In this document: in pieces, positions 1 through 12,600 of the stretch
How positions within the stretch are numbered: position 1 is the first letter of the stretch
Layout: the number at the start of each line of letters is the position of its first letter
From: Pithys albifrons albifrons
Taxonomy: Eukaryota > Chordata > Aves > Passeriformes > Thamnophilidae
NCBI RefSeq assembly: GCF_047495875.1
Contig: NC_092463.1
Coordinates: 12,038,622-12,102,621 of the forward strand
Reading direction: 5' to 3'
DNA: 64,000 bases
Program-made: the position numbers and the translations under genes
Notes under the pieces: generated by a model
Seen by the model: the letters and a program-made list of their open reading frames with translations, nothing else
Databases searched by the model: none
What the model was told of the DNA's origin: nothing

Positions 1-151
1 GAGACATATCAACCTGATCATTATTTACATCAAACTCATGACCAGTTAGCATCCACTTGTGAAAATAACTATAAGTAGATCTCTTCATAATTTCTTTTTT
101 CTCTTCTCTAGCCATTAAATTTATTGATAACTAAGAGCAGAACCTGTATCA
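1..151. other. AT-rich unique noncoding sequence
   Basis: This is left-edge sequence with no recognisable gene, repeat family or RNA. It leads directly into the 14-bp tandem repeat that starts at 152. Confidence 0.5.
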
Positions 152-192
152 GAGAGTCTGTGTGTGAGAGTCTGTGTGCGAGAGTCTGCGCC
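152..192. repeat. 14-bp tandem repeat, about 3 copies
   Basis: Three consecutive units begin GAGAGTCTG at 152, 166 and 180. Units 1 and 2 differ only at their last base (GT/GC), and unit 3 diverges at its end (GCGCC). It is a short minisatellite-like array in otherwise unique DNA. Arrays of this kind usually arise by slippage and are often length-polymorphic. No coding or regulatory role is visible. Confidence 0.85.
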
Positions 193-3100
193 TTTTAGTG
201 TAGAAAACCCGGGAAATATTTGGGTATTCATACTAATGTCCCTCTCTAGAGCTTGCTTTGCAGACGATTATGGGCCATTTAAATACTTCATGTTTCATGT
301 TCTTTGGTGAAGCCTCTACAGGAGAAGACTGGCTTTCCATTCAGATGTTGAGGCACACAGCATTACATGGAAAAATATCCAGAATGGTTTGCCAGCCTCA
401 TGAAATTTTTGATGGGATGTCAACTTGTTAGTTTACAGACAAAGTCTGCAGCAGTGTCTTGTCATATGGAGTAAGAGCAGAGTACATGAAGGAAAGAATC
501 TTGTGCTGGAAACCTGTGACTTTAGTAAAGGTGGCAGGTAAATTGTGGTGGAGTTGCTGGCAAAGGTTGTGCTTTGGAGTGGAAAAGTGAGTACAGAGTT
601 ATCTGGCAAATGATTGTGAGGAGAGATGCTGACCAGGACAGGTTTCATCTAACTAAATGCACATTATAGGTGTGAGTGCTTGGAAGTAGATCTGCAAGCA
701 ATGTAAAACATGATGTAATCACAGTAGATGCAGAATGGAATATTTTTTTTCATTGTGAAAAATAGTACAACATCTCTGGTTTTGTTAGAAGGGCTTAAAT
801 AAAAGGTACAGAAAGATACGGAATGAAAGAGGAGAAATTAGTGCAATGAGGAAAAGGGATGAAAAAGGAGCTAATGAGGTGGATTGAGAATTGGAAGTGG
901 GGATACAGAAGTGAAAATAACACTTATGTAGAAATTACATATGAGAATGAAGTGAGTGAAATGAGAAAGCTGAATGTATTTCCCCCACTTAGGAACTGAA
1001 TAGCATGCAAGGTAAAATGAGGGAAAAAACATGGAGGCAACATATAGAAGAAAGGTTGTGTTAGAGTGGAATGTCACTGGGGAAATGATTTGTACAGATT
1101 ACCATATTTTCTTCAGTGTGTTTCACTTCTTATTGTCTTTCAAAAGTGATAACTTCCTGATGATTTGGTGTCAGAATATTTTGTTCCATCAAGGAAAAAT
1201 TTGCTGATGGGGTTTCATAAATTTTTTTCTGTATGCCATTAGTTGTCATTAACCAGATCTTCTTCCTACTGCCTTTTTGACCCGATGTATTGTTGTTTTA
1301 TACAACTCCTCCTAAAGAAACACTCAACATGATCAAGTTATACAAGTATTCTACAGAGTTTGCCAACACTTGAGGGCAGGAACACTCAAACATTTTTGAA
1401 CACTTTGGTTCTAATTTAGGACTAACTGGAACATACCTCATCTCCACAGTGTCATTTTCTTTAGAAAAGAACATTGGTTTCATATATGAAACAAAAGGAT
1501 GATCATGTAAAGCCATCTGTGGGCTTCTTTAATAAACAGAAGCATGAGATAACCCAAAGAGCTCTTGCACATTACATTGAAACTTCATGGCACAGAAGTT
1601 TGCAATCCCAGAGACTGTTTGGAAGTAAGAAAGTAGAAGCTATTAACTATTAACTAAAGAAACCATTAACCAAATAAAAATCAGTCTATACTCCAGCCAA
1701 TATTATGAGTATGTCCTTTGATATGGCATTCCTAGAATCCCCTAACAGTAGCAATAAAATACCTGCATTTGAATTTCTAAATACTTACAAAGAACTCCTT
1801 CCTCTAAAAGAGTTGAGGTACATTTGGCATAAATAGAGAAGCCTTTTCAATATCCTCTTTATAAATCTATATTTTTCCACCAGTGAACATTATTTAGATC
1901 TGTACAGCTGTGAAATACATAGAGAAAAGCTAGTAAAAAAAATGGGAAAATCTTGGGTCCTGAATTCTCAAAGATTCTTTTCTCCCATGTGAAGGGCTAC
2001 TAAAAATATTATTTTAGATTTATTTGCATAGGAGCTGGTTAAAATTCAAATTTGGATGTTGAGGATACATGTAAACACACTACAATATGATGATTAAAAA
2101 ACTGTACTTGGCATATGGACCATTATTAGTAAAATTACTTTAAAAAGGGCTGGTCACCTAGATTTTTTGTTTTTGTCACCTGGGTTGTGTGTATGGTTAA
2201 AATAAAAAAATCTAAATTTCACTATTTTGCTGTTGAAAATGAATGACCCTCCCATTTCTTTTTCTGAAGGTGTGTGTATATGAATGAGATGAGCTAGAAT
2301 GCCAGCTAGCAATATGTCAGCTATGGCATGGTGGTTGTCCATGTGCAGGCCATTGCCCAGCAGAAAATGCAAATTAAATGAAAAGTCACTTCTTTATGAA
2401 AGGTGGAAGAAGCTACCTGGCATTCACAGCAAGAGTGGCTGATGTACTATATAAAGCTGCTCTATTTTATCACCTTGCTCACTGGAATACTGTAAGAGGG
2501 AAGAAACTGTTGAGAACCTTGAAATTCAGAGCCAATTATTCTTCCCAAGTTTTGCATGGTTCTCAGGATGGTGAGCAATGGGTTGCTATTCTGCACAGCA
2601 GCACAGCTGTACAGCTACTGGATTTACTTCAACAAAACATCAACTTTTCAGAAAAAATTGGCTGCAAGAAGATAACAGATGTACAAAAGAAAATAGGGGA
2701 AAGATAACTCTTCGCATCTTTAAATTTTGTTTACTAGAATTTTTAAAGGGAGAAAAAACTTAACTGTTATGGTAAGTTGCTATTTTTGCCCTTATAAACT
2801 AATTTTATTATACCCATTTTTTCATATTATTGCACCACAGATAAGAGTGTTGTTGTTGCAGCTTGGCAGGTTCATATTCAACCTTCCTCTTCCAAGTACT
2901 TGTGTCTTTGGTACTATTTAAATGGCAACAGAAACTGGCAAGAATCTATGGCTCTGATGTTTGTTCTTTTAAAGAAGGAAAAACACTCTGGTTAACTCTT
3001 GTCTTTGTTTAGTCTATTGTTTCAGTTTCTTTGCAATGACAATGGCAGACATTTTACAGGAGAGAATTATGGTTCAGTCTCTAAGAAGTCTATTTCTGTT

Positions 3101-4649
3101 TGCTTACAAACTAGTCTTTTGGGGACTTTGTTGTATTTGTACTTGTAGCAGTCATGGACACTGATTCCCAAATATGGGACTGTAACTCCAGCTTGGGGTT
3201 ATAATCACAAAAACATAAAAGGCACAGGAACTAGGAATATTGACATGATCCCAAAAGTGTTACAGAAAGAGAGGTCATGATGCCCTGTAAGTGAAGCTGT
3301 GACTGGAAATGTTTGGGACTTACTGTCCCAGTAAACCTATTGTCCTCATTATAAAACCTCTTTGTGGCCACCGTACAAACACATAACAAAAAGCTGTCTC
3401 TTGTCCAGGAAAGCTTATTTTCTAATTTACAGTTTCTTTGAGCAGCTACTCTCCACAATAAATCTCAAAAGGTTGCTTTGTGTCAACAATCCATTAGAGT
3501 TTTCACTGAAGCAAATGCTGAACCCCAGCAGCACTGACCTACACATGCTCCCTCGTGTTTACAGTAGGAGTGGCTGTGTTGTTAACACTCCATCCTGCCC
3601 CTGACATTGGCAAAAAAGCCTGTGTCTACAGAGGCATGTGAGGGCAGGGAAGCAGGCAGTGATATTTCTGAGCATGTTCTCCCAGTACTTCCACAAGTTG
3701 CAGGTCCGGGACTTTCTGAACCAGAAATAATGATGTGGGTTTGAGGTGCCTTTGCCTCACTGGATTCTTCTTCCATAAATTTGTCTTGTTGAAGCCATGT
3801 CAACTGCAGCTGGGGCACAGTGTTCCACTCTATAATTGCTTATTGTGAATATGCCTTGTTTTATTTGTTCAGAGGCTGCTACCTGCTAAGTTTCAAGATT
3901 AACTCAGTTTGTTAGGACAGGCAATACTATCTTGGGATGACCCCAGATGAAAGTAATAACCAAGCACACAACTGTATTACACTAAAAAAGTGTTGAATGT
4001 TATGATAGTGTAGACCTCAGTGCATTTTAAAAATATGTATTTTAATAATTAAAAGCTTCAATCAGTGACAGATAGCTGTACCTAATATCAGGAATAAGTC
4101 ACTAGTGATGGGAAAAAAGCCCACAAAAATTAGCAAGGAAAACTCCCCAAACTATTGTTCTGCCTAGAAGCTGTAATGTACATAACAAGATAGGCTCCTT
4201 GCTCTTGAGAGACAAGACATATGGAGACAAGACACGTGGAAAGCAGAGAAGTTTGTCTTATTGTTAATGCATCATTGGATCTTTGTCTTATAGTGGTTCA
4301 GAAATTGCATCAGATGAGGTTTTCACTCACCATCTTTTTAAAAAAAAAATCAGTTTTATATATGGGATGTCTACAGCATGGTTACAAAAATCATTTAAAT
4401 TAACCTACGTAGAACTCCATGCTGGTCCAGCAAATGGTGCAACCGAACTCAGTTTATAGGAGCAGCAGTCTTTCCTCTCCTCTGAGGTGAACTGCCAGGT
4501 AAGCACACACCTTAACCTCTAAAAGTGACCACAGTAGTCTTTATTTGCTACATCTTTTTTAAAATGTATTTTTTGACTACTTGAAAATTTTGCATGAGTA
4601 GTTGATCAGAAACAGAACATGTATTTAGACATTATGTATCTTACAAGTA
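193..4649. other. AT-rich noncoding stretch, no gene recognised
   Basis: No open frame here has a recognisable domain; the longest is 109 codons at 2378-2707 on the + strand and resembles no family I know. A purine-rich patch on the + strand lies at about 780-1080 (many GAGGA, GAAAG and GGAAG words). A slightly GC-richer patch lies at about 3530-3830. Neither carries a TE terminus, splice-bounded exon or RNA signature I can support. It is probably intergenic or intronic unique sequence. Confidence 0.5.
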
Positions 4650-4693
4650 AAGTTTTGCATGTTGTACAAACAAGTTTTGCATGTTGTACAAAC
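4650..4693. repeat. Perfect 22-bp tandem duplication
   Basis: A 22-base unit beginning AAGTTTTGCATG and ending TACAAAC occurs twice back to back (4650-4671 and 4672-4693) with no mismatch. The exact identity of the copies suggests a recent local duplication. It lies in AT-rich unique sequence about 740 bp upstream of the CR1 insertion, with no evident connection to it. Confidence 0.9.
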
Positions 4694-5428
4694 AGAAATT
4701 CACTGTATAATTCACATGAATACTTAAAATAATTATTAAACAAGTCTTTGTTTTCATGCTGGGCTGAGGTTTCTTCCACATCTGTAGTAAATTGTCCTAA
4801 GGAACATTGATTCAAAGAACCAAACTGGCTTTTAGTAGCATGGTTAGGGTGGGCAGATGAGTCATGAAAAAGATTGCTATTATAGTTGATCACAGAAAAA
4901 AAAGAAAAAGGTTCAGCAAGTAAAATACATAAAATTTAATTTCTTTAGCAAGATAATCTAGTTTTACTATGTTTTCTGCCACCCTTTTAACAGGTTACCT
5001 TCTATGTCTGATGGGATTCTATGAATGGAGGAAATGCTAGAAAATAAAAAAATGCTAAAAATATGTGTGCCACTTGGACAATTTTCCAGCTTCTGATTAA
5101 TGGTTAAGATTTCTGTATCATACATATTAACTTTATGTGGTTTTTGCAGCCTGGATTTAATTTGCACAATATCTGATGTAGTCTAGTGTGCAAATGCTGT
5201 GGCATCAGCTCTTGCAGTCTTCTCTCTCCAAGATGCACAAATAATTGTCTTTTCTGAGTTATTCCTTTACCTTTTTAGGGGGAGTGTTAGAGGCTTCTAC
5301 CTTCCTAGAAGTGAGGAAGAACTGTGTCACATTGTTAGAAATTAAGAAAATCTGCATTAAAAAAAATCCTTTTCCTCATGGCACTACCCTGCAGAGTATG
5401 TATGTGTGGCAGGAGAGTTACTTTTATA
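4694..5428. other. AT-rich noncoding sequence upstream of the CR1 insertion
   Basis: Unique-looking sequence lies between the 22-bp duplication and the 5' truncation point of the CR1 element. An ATG at 5378 opens the long frame read through the LINE, but the first ~17 codons lie in this flank. They are therefore not CR1-derived, and that ATG is probably not a biological start. Confidence 0.5.
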
Positions 5429-7060
5429 GTTAAGGAAGATGAGGAGAAGGCTGAGGTACTTAACACGTACTTTGCCTCAGTTTTCACCAGTAAGACAGGT
5501 GGCCCTCAAGACAACTGGCCTCTGGAGCTGGTGGACAGGGAGAGGGAGCTGAATACCCCTCCTGTATTCCAGGAGGAAATAGTGACCGACTTACTGAGCC
5601 AGCTGGATCCTAACAAGTCTATGGGACCAGATGGGATCCATCCCAGGGTGATGAAGGAGCTGGCAGAAGAGCTTGCCAAACCGCTCTCCATCATCTTCCA
5701 ACAGTCCTGGCTCTCTGGGGAGGTCCCAGATGATTGGAGGTTGGCGAATGTCACCCCAATCCACAAAAAGGGCTGCAAGCAGGACCCTGGCAACCACAGG
5801 CCTGTCAGCCTGACCTCCGTGCCTGGCAGGGTTATGGAGCAGTTCATCCTGAGTGCAATCACACAGCACCTTCAGGGTGGACAAGGGATTAGACCCAGCC
5901 AGAATGGGTTTAGGAGGGGCAGGTCCTGCCTGACCAACCTGATCTCTTTCTACGATCAGGTGACCCACCTGGTGGATGAGGGGAAGGCTGTGGATGTGGT
6001 CTATCTGGACTTCAGCAAGGCCTTTGACACTGTCTCCCATAATATACTCCTGAAAAAGCTGGTAGCCTATGGCCTGGACAAGTGTACCCTCTCCTGGATT
6101 AAGAGCTGGCTGGAGGGTCAGGCCCAGAGAGTGCTGGTGAATGGAGCTGCATCCAGCTGGCGGCCAGTCACCAGTGGTGTTCCCCAGGGGTCTGTGTTGG
6201 GTCCAGTCCTGTTTAACATCTTTATTGATGATTTAGACGAGGGGATTGAGTCCATCATCAGCAAATTTGCTGATGATACCAAGTTGGGAGGGAGTGTCGA
6301 CCTGCTGGAAGGCAGGAGGGCTCTGCAGAGGGATCTGGATAGACTTGAGAGATGGGCTGATTCCAATGGGATGAAATTCAACAAGGCCAAGTGCCGGGTC
6401 CTGCACTTTGGCCACAACAACCCCATGCAGCGCTACAGGCTGGGCACAGAGTGGCTGGAAAGCAGCCAGGCAGAAAGGGACCTTGGAGTACTAATTGACA
6501 GGAAGCTCAACATGAGCCAACAGTGTGCCCAGGTGGCCAAGAAGGCCAATGGGATCCTGTTCTGTATCAAAAATAGCATGGCCAGCAGGACCAGGGAAGT
6601 GATCCTTCCCCTGTACTCTGCATTGGTGAGGCAGATCTGTGTTCAGTTCTGGGCCCCTCAGTTCAGAAAGGATATTGAGGTGCTGGAGCGGGTCCAGAGA
6701 AGAGCAACAAGGCTGGTGAAGGGACTGGAGCACAAGTCCTATGGGGAGAGGCTGAGGGAGCTGGGGTTGTTTAGCCTGGAGAAGAGGAGGCTCAGAGGTG
6801 ACCTCATCACTGTCTATAACTACCTGAAGGGAAGTTATAGCCAGGTGGGGGCTGGTCTCTTCTCCCAGGCACTCAGCAATAGGACAAGGGGGCACGGGCT
6901 CAAGCTCTGCCAGGGGAAATTTAAGTTGGATATCAGAAAAAAATTCTTTACAGAGAGAGTAATCAGGCATCGGAATGGGCTGCCCAGAGAGGTGGTGGAT
7001 TCACCATCCCTAGAGACTTTTAAACACAGATTGGACGTGGCGCTGAGTGCCATGATCTAG
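5429..7060 (+). pseudogene. CR1 ORF2 fragment: reverse transcriptase, lacking N-terminal endonuclease
   Basis: ORF2 of CR1 encodes an apurinic-like endonuclease plus reverse transcriptase used for target-primed reverse transcription. Here an uninterrupted frame of ~543 LINE-derived codons remains. Numbering from the ATG at 5378, RT motif A (LDFSKAFD) is at residues 210-217, motif B (SGVPQGS) at 266-272 and the catalytic FADD box at 297-300 (6266-6277). The conserved C-terminal region ([15 protein letters not shown], ending ...LDVALSAMI) is at 471-560. All catalytic aspartates are kept. Around residues 418-421 the frame reads LVRQIC, where related CR1 proteins carry a longer LVR-xxLEYC-type stretch, consistent with a small in-frame deletion (about 9 nt). 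With no endonuclease domain, no CR1 promoter and a start codon in flanking DNA, it is unlikely to be a working gene. Confidence 0.93.
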
Positions 7061-7155
7061 TAAATGGACTAGAGTTGGACCAAGGGTTGGACTCGATGAT
7101 CTTGGAGGTCTTTTCCAACCCAATCGATTCTATGATTCTATGATTCTACGATTCT
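5429..7155 (+). mobile_element. CR1 non-LTR retrotransposon (LINE), 5'-truncated, 3' end complete
   Basis: This is an avian chicken-repeat-1 LINE inserted in + orientation. Homology starts at about 5429 inside ORF2. It continues through the whole reverse-transcriptase and C-terminal part to the stop at 7058-7060 and a short 3' UTR. The element ends in the CR1-diagnostic tail at about 7126-7155, built of ATTCTATG-type 8-mers. ORF1, the endonuclease domain and the 5' UTR are absent, because CR1 copies are usually 5'-truncated; full-length elements of this family are about 4.5 kb. I see no clear target-site duplication, which is typical for CR1. The open RT frame suggests a fairly young copy. 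It is non-autonomous because the endonuclease is missing. Confidence 0.97.
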
Positions 7156-9633
7156 TGAAAAGGGATAAAAATAATGTATTAATCTGTGTTAAGTAGAGGG
7201 AAATGAGCCAAATTAGAAATGATATTAGTCTTGCAGGTATTCAAAGAATAGTGATGGTTAAAAAAATACAGCTAAATAATTGTGGGAGTTATGTTCTGCT
7301 TTGGTTTTTGTGTTCTCCGTTAGTTTTGCACAAGGCCACATGTAAGCATGGCAGGTGAAGTCAACTCTTTGGAAACAATTCTAAAAGGACATGTTCTGGT
7401 TCCAGCTGCATATGTCAAATCTCGTACTAGTGCTGTTTCTGATTTCTGTCTTGCATAGTAAATGGGCATTGACCAGAAAAACAGAGAGGAAGGAATAGTG
7501 CAAACTTAACTTTCAGTTTTGTGTTAGCCACATAAGGAAGAAATTTCTAATCTATGATGTAATTTGGAAACCCAAGCTAATCTTATGCAAGAATTAAATG
7601 TTCTATCCATATCTGATTTGCTTTTTATTGAAAATCTGTAGATGTTGTGGCCATTATTTTTGTGAAAAGCCACTCACTTTTCTTCAACCATTTCTCCCTG
7701 TGCTCTTTTACCATCTGTTGATGAATATAAGTAAATATTGTTATTGTAAAGATACTCTCTAGTCTGGCCTGTAACGTGTGATCCAAATTAAATCTTGGCT
7801 CTCTGGGGAGTTGGTGATTTTTAGTGGTTCTGAGTGTGTGTGGCTGAGAGTGTGTATAAAAACCACAAACCACCAAGGTCATTTTTATTTATTTATCTGC
7901 TTTGGAGACCCTGCCCCTACAAGGGGAGGTGGGGGGTGCTAGAAATCTGGATGAATGAGGTAAGTTCTGCTTACATATGGAGTGAATTAGGAAAAGCTTG
8001 AGAGAGAAAAATAATGCATTTTCCAGTGTCCATCTTTATGAAATTGGAATATGTGTTAAGCAGCTGCCAACTTTACATGCTGTGCAGAATACTGACAGTA
8101 AACTTGTCATCTTTAAGTTGCTCATTTTACCAATATGTTTCTCTTTGGTCTTGATGGAGGGAAAAACTTAGGCAATCTCAACTATATTAAGTAGTGAAGC
8201 ACACCAAGTTAAAATTGTTTGAATGGAAAATTTAGCCACATTAATAATGCATCATCTTTTTTCTATTGCGAAAAAAATAGTGGCAAAGGTTACAGAACAA
8301 AATTTAAATATAACCAAGTTAAATAAAGACAGAGTGGCCCCATGGTAGGAAAAGAATTAGCCCAAGACAGCTTCAGAGAAACAAAAACATGGCAGGTCTA
8401 TTTTCTGTATCAGTAAATAAATACAAAATGAACCACTGAAAACTGACTTGAGACACTCGCCTTGATTTTGGAGGAGATAGTTCATTCATTGGCAATGTCA
8501 GAATAACAACAGGGATATGTCAGGTGTAAGTGAATAAAAGAGATGAGTTCTTAAATAGTATTCAGAAAAATACTTAAAATAAAACCAACAGTGTGTGGAA
8601 TGATGTTCTTTTGGGTAATAGTTGCCTACATGATATAATTCTCAGTAAGTAAACAGGGGAAGATCTTACATTTCTGCATTATTTTACAATGTGAAATTAG
8701 GCCATTTATCCAGATGTCTTGGTTATGTATCCAGCTGTGCAAGCCAAAAAGGTTATTCTGCTGTTTCATTGAATAAATTTCTTTGTAAATTAAGCACACT
8801 ACATTTATAAAGCATTTGGCTAAGTAGCTACTTGAATTGATGCAGAGAAAGAGTATGAAATACATCCCAAATTAATATTGTGTGTTTTCACTTGTGCTAA
8901 GAAATATTTTCCTCACTGAAATGTGAAATGTTAGTGTGAACTGAAATTAAATCTTAAGAATAGGGTCATATCCTGGACTTCATTTCCAAAGACACGGAAA
9001 GCAGAATGAGTGCAAAACCTACAATTCCAATATGAAAAATGAAAAAAATTTCAATAGTGTTACTAAAGGCCAAATTAAGTAGTTCCTACCTGATTAAAAT
9101 GACAGTGCACAATTTGAAACAACACTGAATAAGTCACCAGGTTGGAAACCTTGTGATCAGAAAAACATTCAGCAGTTCTGATCAAGTATATTGTGAATCA
9201 ATGTAGTTTGTATCCTTCTCCAAACTCAGAATTCTGAGGTATGTACCACTCACACTGTTAGTGAATCATTTGGATAACTTACATGATTCAAACTTATGAA
9301 CAATGAGTTCCTCCTGGCTCCCATGAGCAGCTCTATGTCCCCTCTTCTGGACAGCAGAAATGATTTCAGCTCTATACCATGTATGCTGCCATAAAAGAAA
9401 CACTTTCATTTATTCCCTCAGTTCCGAAGTTTAAGTCAAAGTGTTAAAATAAATGTTTCCACTAAATATAAACCAGGTTTTCTGCTAACTCTTTTTTGGT
9501 TTTGATTTCTCAATATTTCTTAGTATTTCTCTTGATTTGGCAGGTCAGTCTGTTTATGCAGGCACTGACCATGATTACCTTCCATTGGTTTTGCTTTTGC
9601 AGGAGGCAATCAGAATTTTGTCGAGTCAGGGGC
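7156..9633. other. AT-rich noncoding stretch, no gene recognised
   Basis: Unique-looking sequence follows the CR1 tail. Open frames are short (below about 90 codons) and show no domain. A G-rich word cluster (GGGGAGGTGGGGGG) occurs at about 7922-7937 but is too short to interpret. I see no TE termini or RNA genes. Confidence 0.5.
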
Positions 9634-9668
9634 TTTTTTTTTTTTTTTTTGTGTGGTTTTTTTTTTTT
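9634..9668. repeat. Interrupted poly-T tract
   Basis: A run of 17 T (9634-9650) is followed by GTGTGG and then 12 T (9657-9668). On the minus strand this is an A-rich tail-like tract. I looked for a pol III SINE or processed pseudogene body on its left (the minus-strand 5' side would be at higher coordinates) and recognised none. It is treated as a simple low-complexity tract. Confidence 0.8.
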
Positions 9669-12600
9669 AATTCCCAGAGTTGTTTTAATTGACAGATGAA
9701 GAGAGACAGAGAGACAGAAGGAGAAAGAAAACCTGATGTTTTCTTAACAAATAAATTTTAAAATGTATTTGCATAATGGCAATATTCTTAATTGAGCTTT
9801 TTTTAAGAAAACACCAAACTTCCCCTAAGTTGCAAAAGTCCTTCTTTAAAAAACAACACTCTAAGAGCTAGTTAGTCTAAACATGCTAATATAGAATAGA
9901 TCTAGTTCAAAAATACAAAGCTGATGAGGTTCAGCCTTGGGTTACTTCCTGAGTCATTGCTGTGATCTACAAAATAGCTAACATTTGATGTTTCTGGTTT
10001 CAGATTTATCTCAAGCATTTCAGTGTAAAATTATAGGGGAAAATATATAATACACAAACTGACAGAATTGATTTTGCTCAAAAGTAAGCAAAACTTGCTG
10101 AGGATTGAAATTAAATTTGGAAAGTATTGGCACAAGCACAACTTGGTTTAGTACTACGATTAGAACAAATCTGTAGCCTTCATGTACCCAAACTGACATC
10201 AGTCTGGAATGACTTTTCCAGAATGAGTAGTATGGTGAGGAACAGAGTAACATGTAGGCATCCTCAGCAGTGGCATGCCAAACAATGAAACACATGGTTT
10301 ACTTGTTCAGTGTTTGATAAAGAAACTGCTACAATATGAATGTACTTCCCTGCATCCATCCAGATGGCTGGACACTGTGCAAAAATGGATAATTTAAATG
10401 TGCGACTGGGATTTGCCTTTAAGAAAGCTCTATCTTACAGCATGGTCTGAAATGATCTCATGATTTGTAAATAGTTTTCCCAGATTAATTATAATCCTGA
10501 AATTTCAGTAATATTTTAAATCACCCTGATTATATAGATTGATTCTAGTCTTTGCATGTATAGACATGATATACATAATTAGAGCAATGTGCTTCAGGCA
10601 AACCAACCACAATCATGAAATTACTTTTGCCCATTAAACTGTACAGGAGACTGTGACTACATGCTTTTTATTTTTAATATGAGTTCCCTGAAATTCCAAG
10701 CTCTCAAATGTTTCAAACCAGCTGTAGTAGTGGGACTTTTAATTACACTGTTGCTTTGTGAGTGACATATAGCTCCTTCTCAGTTTGAATTAGCCCTGGA
10801 CAAACAGATAGGAGTAATGCAAACTAAAAAACTAAATGCAGAACAACTGTGGAGAGACATGAATGCCTTGATTGAAATACTCTCCTGGTAGTTTTTTCTT
10901 GTGTTGCTATGGTACAAAAATTGTAATTTTCTTACAGATTTTCTAAAGTGTCAGGTGTCCCTTCTGTGCTTTTTCCTTTAATTTTGAAAACCAGGTTCTT
11001 AATTTGTAGTTTACTTCTATATGATGAAAATATTGCATGTTATTTTTCCTGCAGTAATTAAACCCCATTCACCATAACAATATATCTGAACAGAATCTTT
11101 TCTGGGGAATGGTCTTAGCCTCTATTGGTTATAATGTCATCAGAGAGCTTCCTGTAATTGAAAAAACAGAAAATAAAATTATTGAACTAGCTGAGATATG
11201 AATGAGAAGTGTATTTTTCATAAACTGTATTTATCTTTTAAATTTTAATTTGGAAAATACACATGTATAATTTAAAAATAAGCTGTGCCATTAAAAATAT
11301 ACCAATGTCCTTAATATAATATTATTTCATTAAATATTTGATCTGTTTTTACTTAGGGCAGAGAATGTTAATAGTGTCATACAAATAGATGTCCTGAGCC
11401 TTATTTCCATCACAGTATCAATTCTTCACTGCAGCTGGAGTGTTTAGAAAATAAACAGGGAAAGCATAACAAAACTGTCAGAACAAGAGTGTCTTAAATT
11501 TTGGTCTCATAGTCTGGCTGCACAGGTGCATTTAGCTTATTAATTGTGTCATCAATAGCTTAGAATCCAACAGCTCCTCGTTTTGGTGCTTCTCAGCTCA
11601 ATAGCACTTTGTGTAACCAAATACACAGCTTTGATACAAACACCAACTTGGGGCAAGAATCCAGGACAGTTGCAAAAGCATCCATTTTTTTCTTTTTTTC
11701 TTAAAGTAGTTTTGCCACTGCTGTGCATGACTTTTCATGACTGGCTGTATTTCTAAATTGACTTTCTGTCTGCTTTGTCTCTCTTTCATACTCAGGATTT
11801 AACTAAATGTTTAAATAGACATCACAGCTTTCTGTTGACTTCCATAGCTGTGAACATGAATATGAGCTGAACCTCAACAGAAATTAAAAGATTTTTAATA
11901 TCAGAATTTCTCAAGAAATTATGCATTTTAGTCCAAGTTGTTATACAATAAGAAGTTATGTTATGCAAACCAGTTACTCAGACAGAGCCAAACAATTTGA
12001 ATTTGATTAGATTTTTTTATTTCAGGAAAACATCCAGTTTTGATATAAGAATGTGAGAGGTGAGGAATCCCTGACAAGATATATTGTTGTTGCAGTTGGT
12101 CCCTGGCATCTCTAGAGTCATTGCCTGAACAATCACCTTCTGCTTGAGCTAAGTGTTATAATACTTGTTGCAGACAAGTGTTATTGGTATGATTAGAGAC
12201 ATGCCCTTTCAGAGTCAGCAGTCAGAAACTGTGGCAGTATGAGACAGAAAACCTTAAGTTCTTTGGAATGGCAATATTTTGGATGAGCTACGTCACTTGT
12301 TTCAACTCACAACTTCTTAAGACCTTCCTTTACTTCAGAGGAGGCTAAGAGTATGTACCAAACCCTCCCTGAACAGTGGAGGGTGGGGACATTTCTTCTG
12401 GAGGAATTCAGTCCAAAAACCTAAACCACATACACTGACTCTCTCTTCTTTTGAAGGAACCTGTTCCTCTTAACTAGTTACGAAGGTGTCACAAGTAGCT
12501 AATTTAGGTACCTAACTCAGATATTTGAGTCAGGAATATGTGTAAAATACCCAGATCAGAGTATCAAAGACATTTGCAATAGTGTCATTTTTGTCCATCT

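Noticed and set aside
5506..7053. Several open frames on both strands inside the CR1 (up to 159 codons).
   Set aside because: They are shadows of the ORF2 frame, which alone carries the RT motifs in order.
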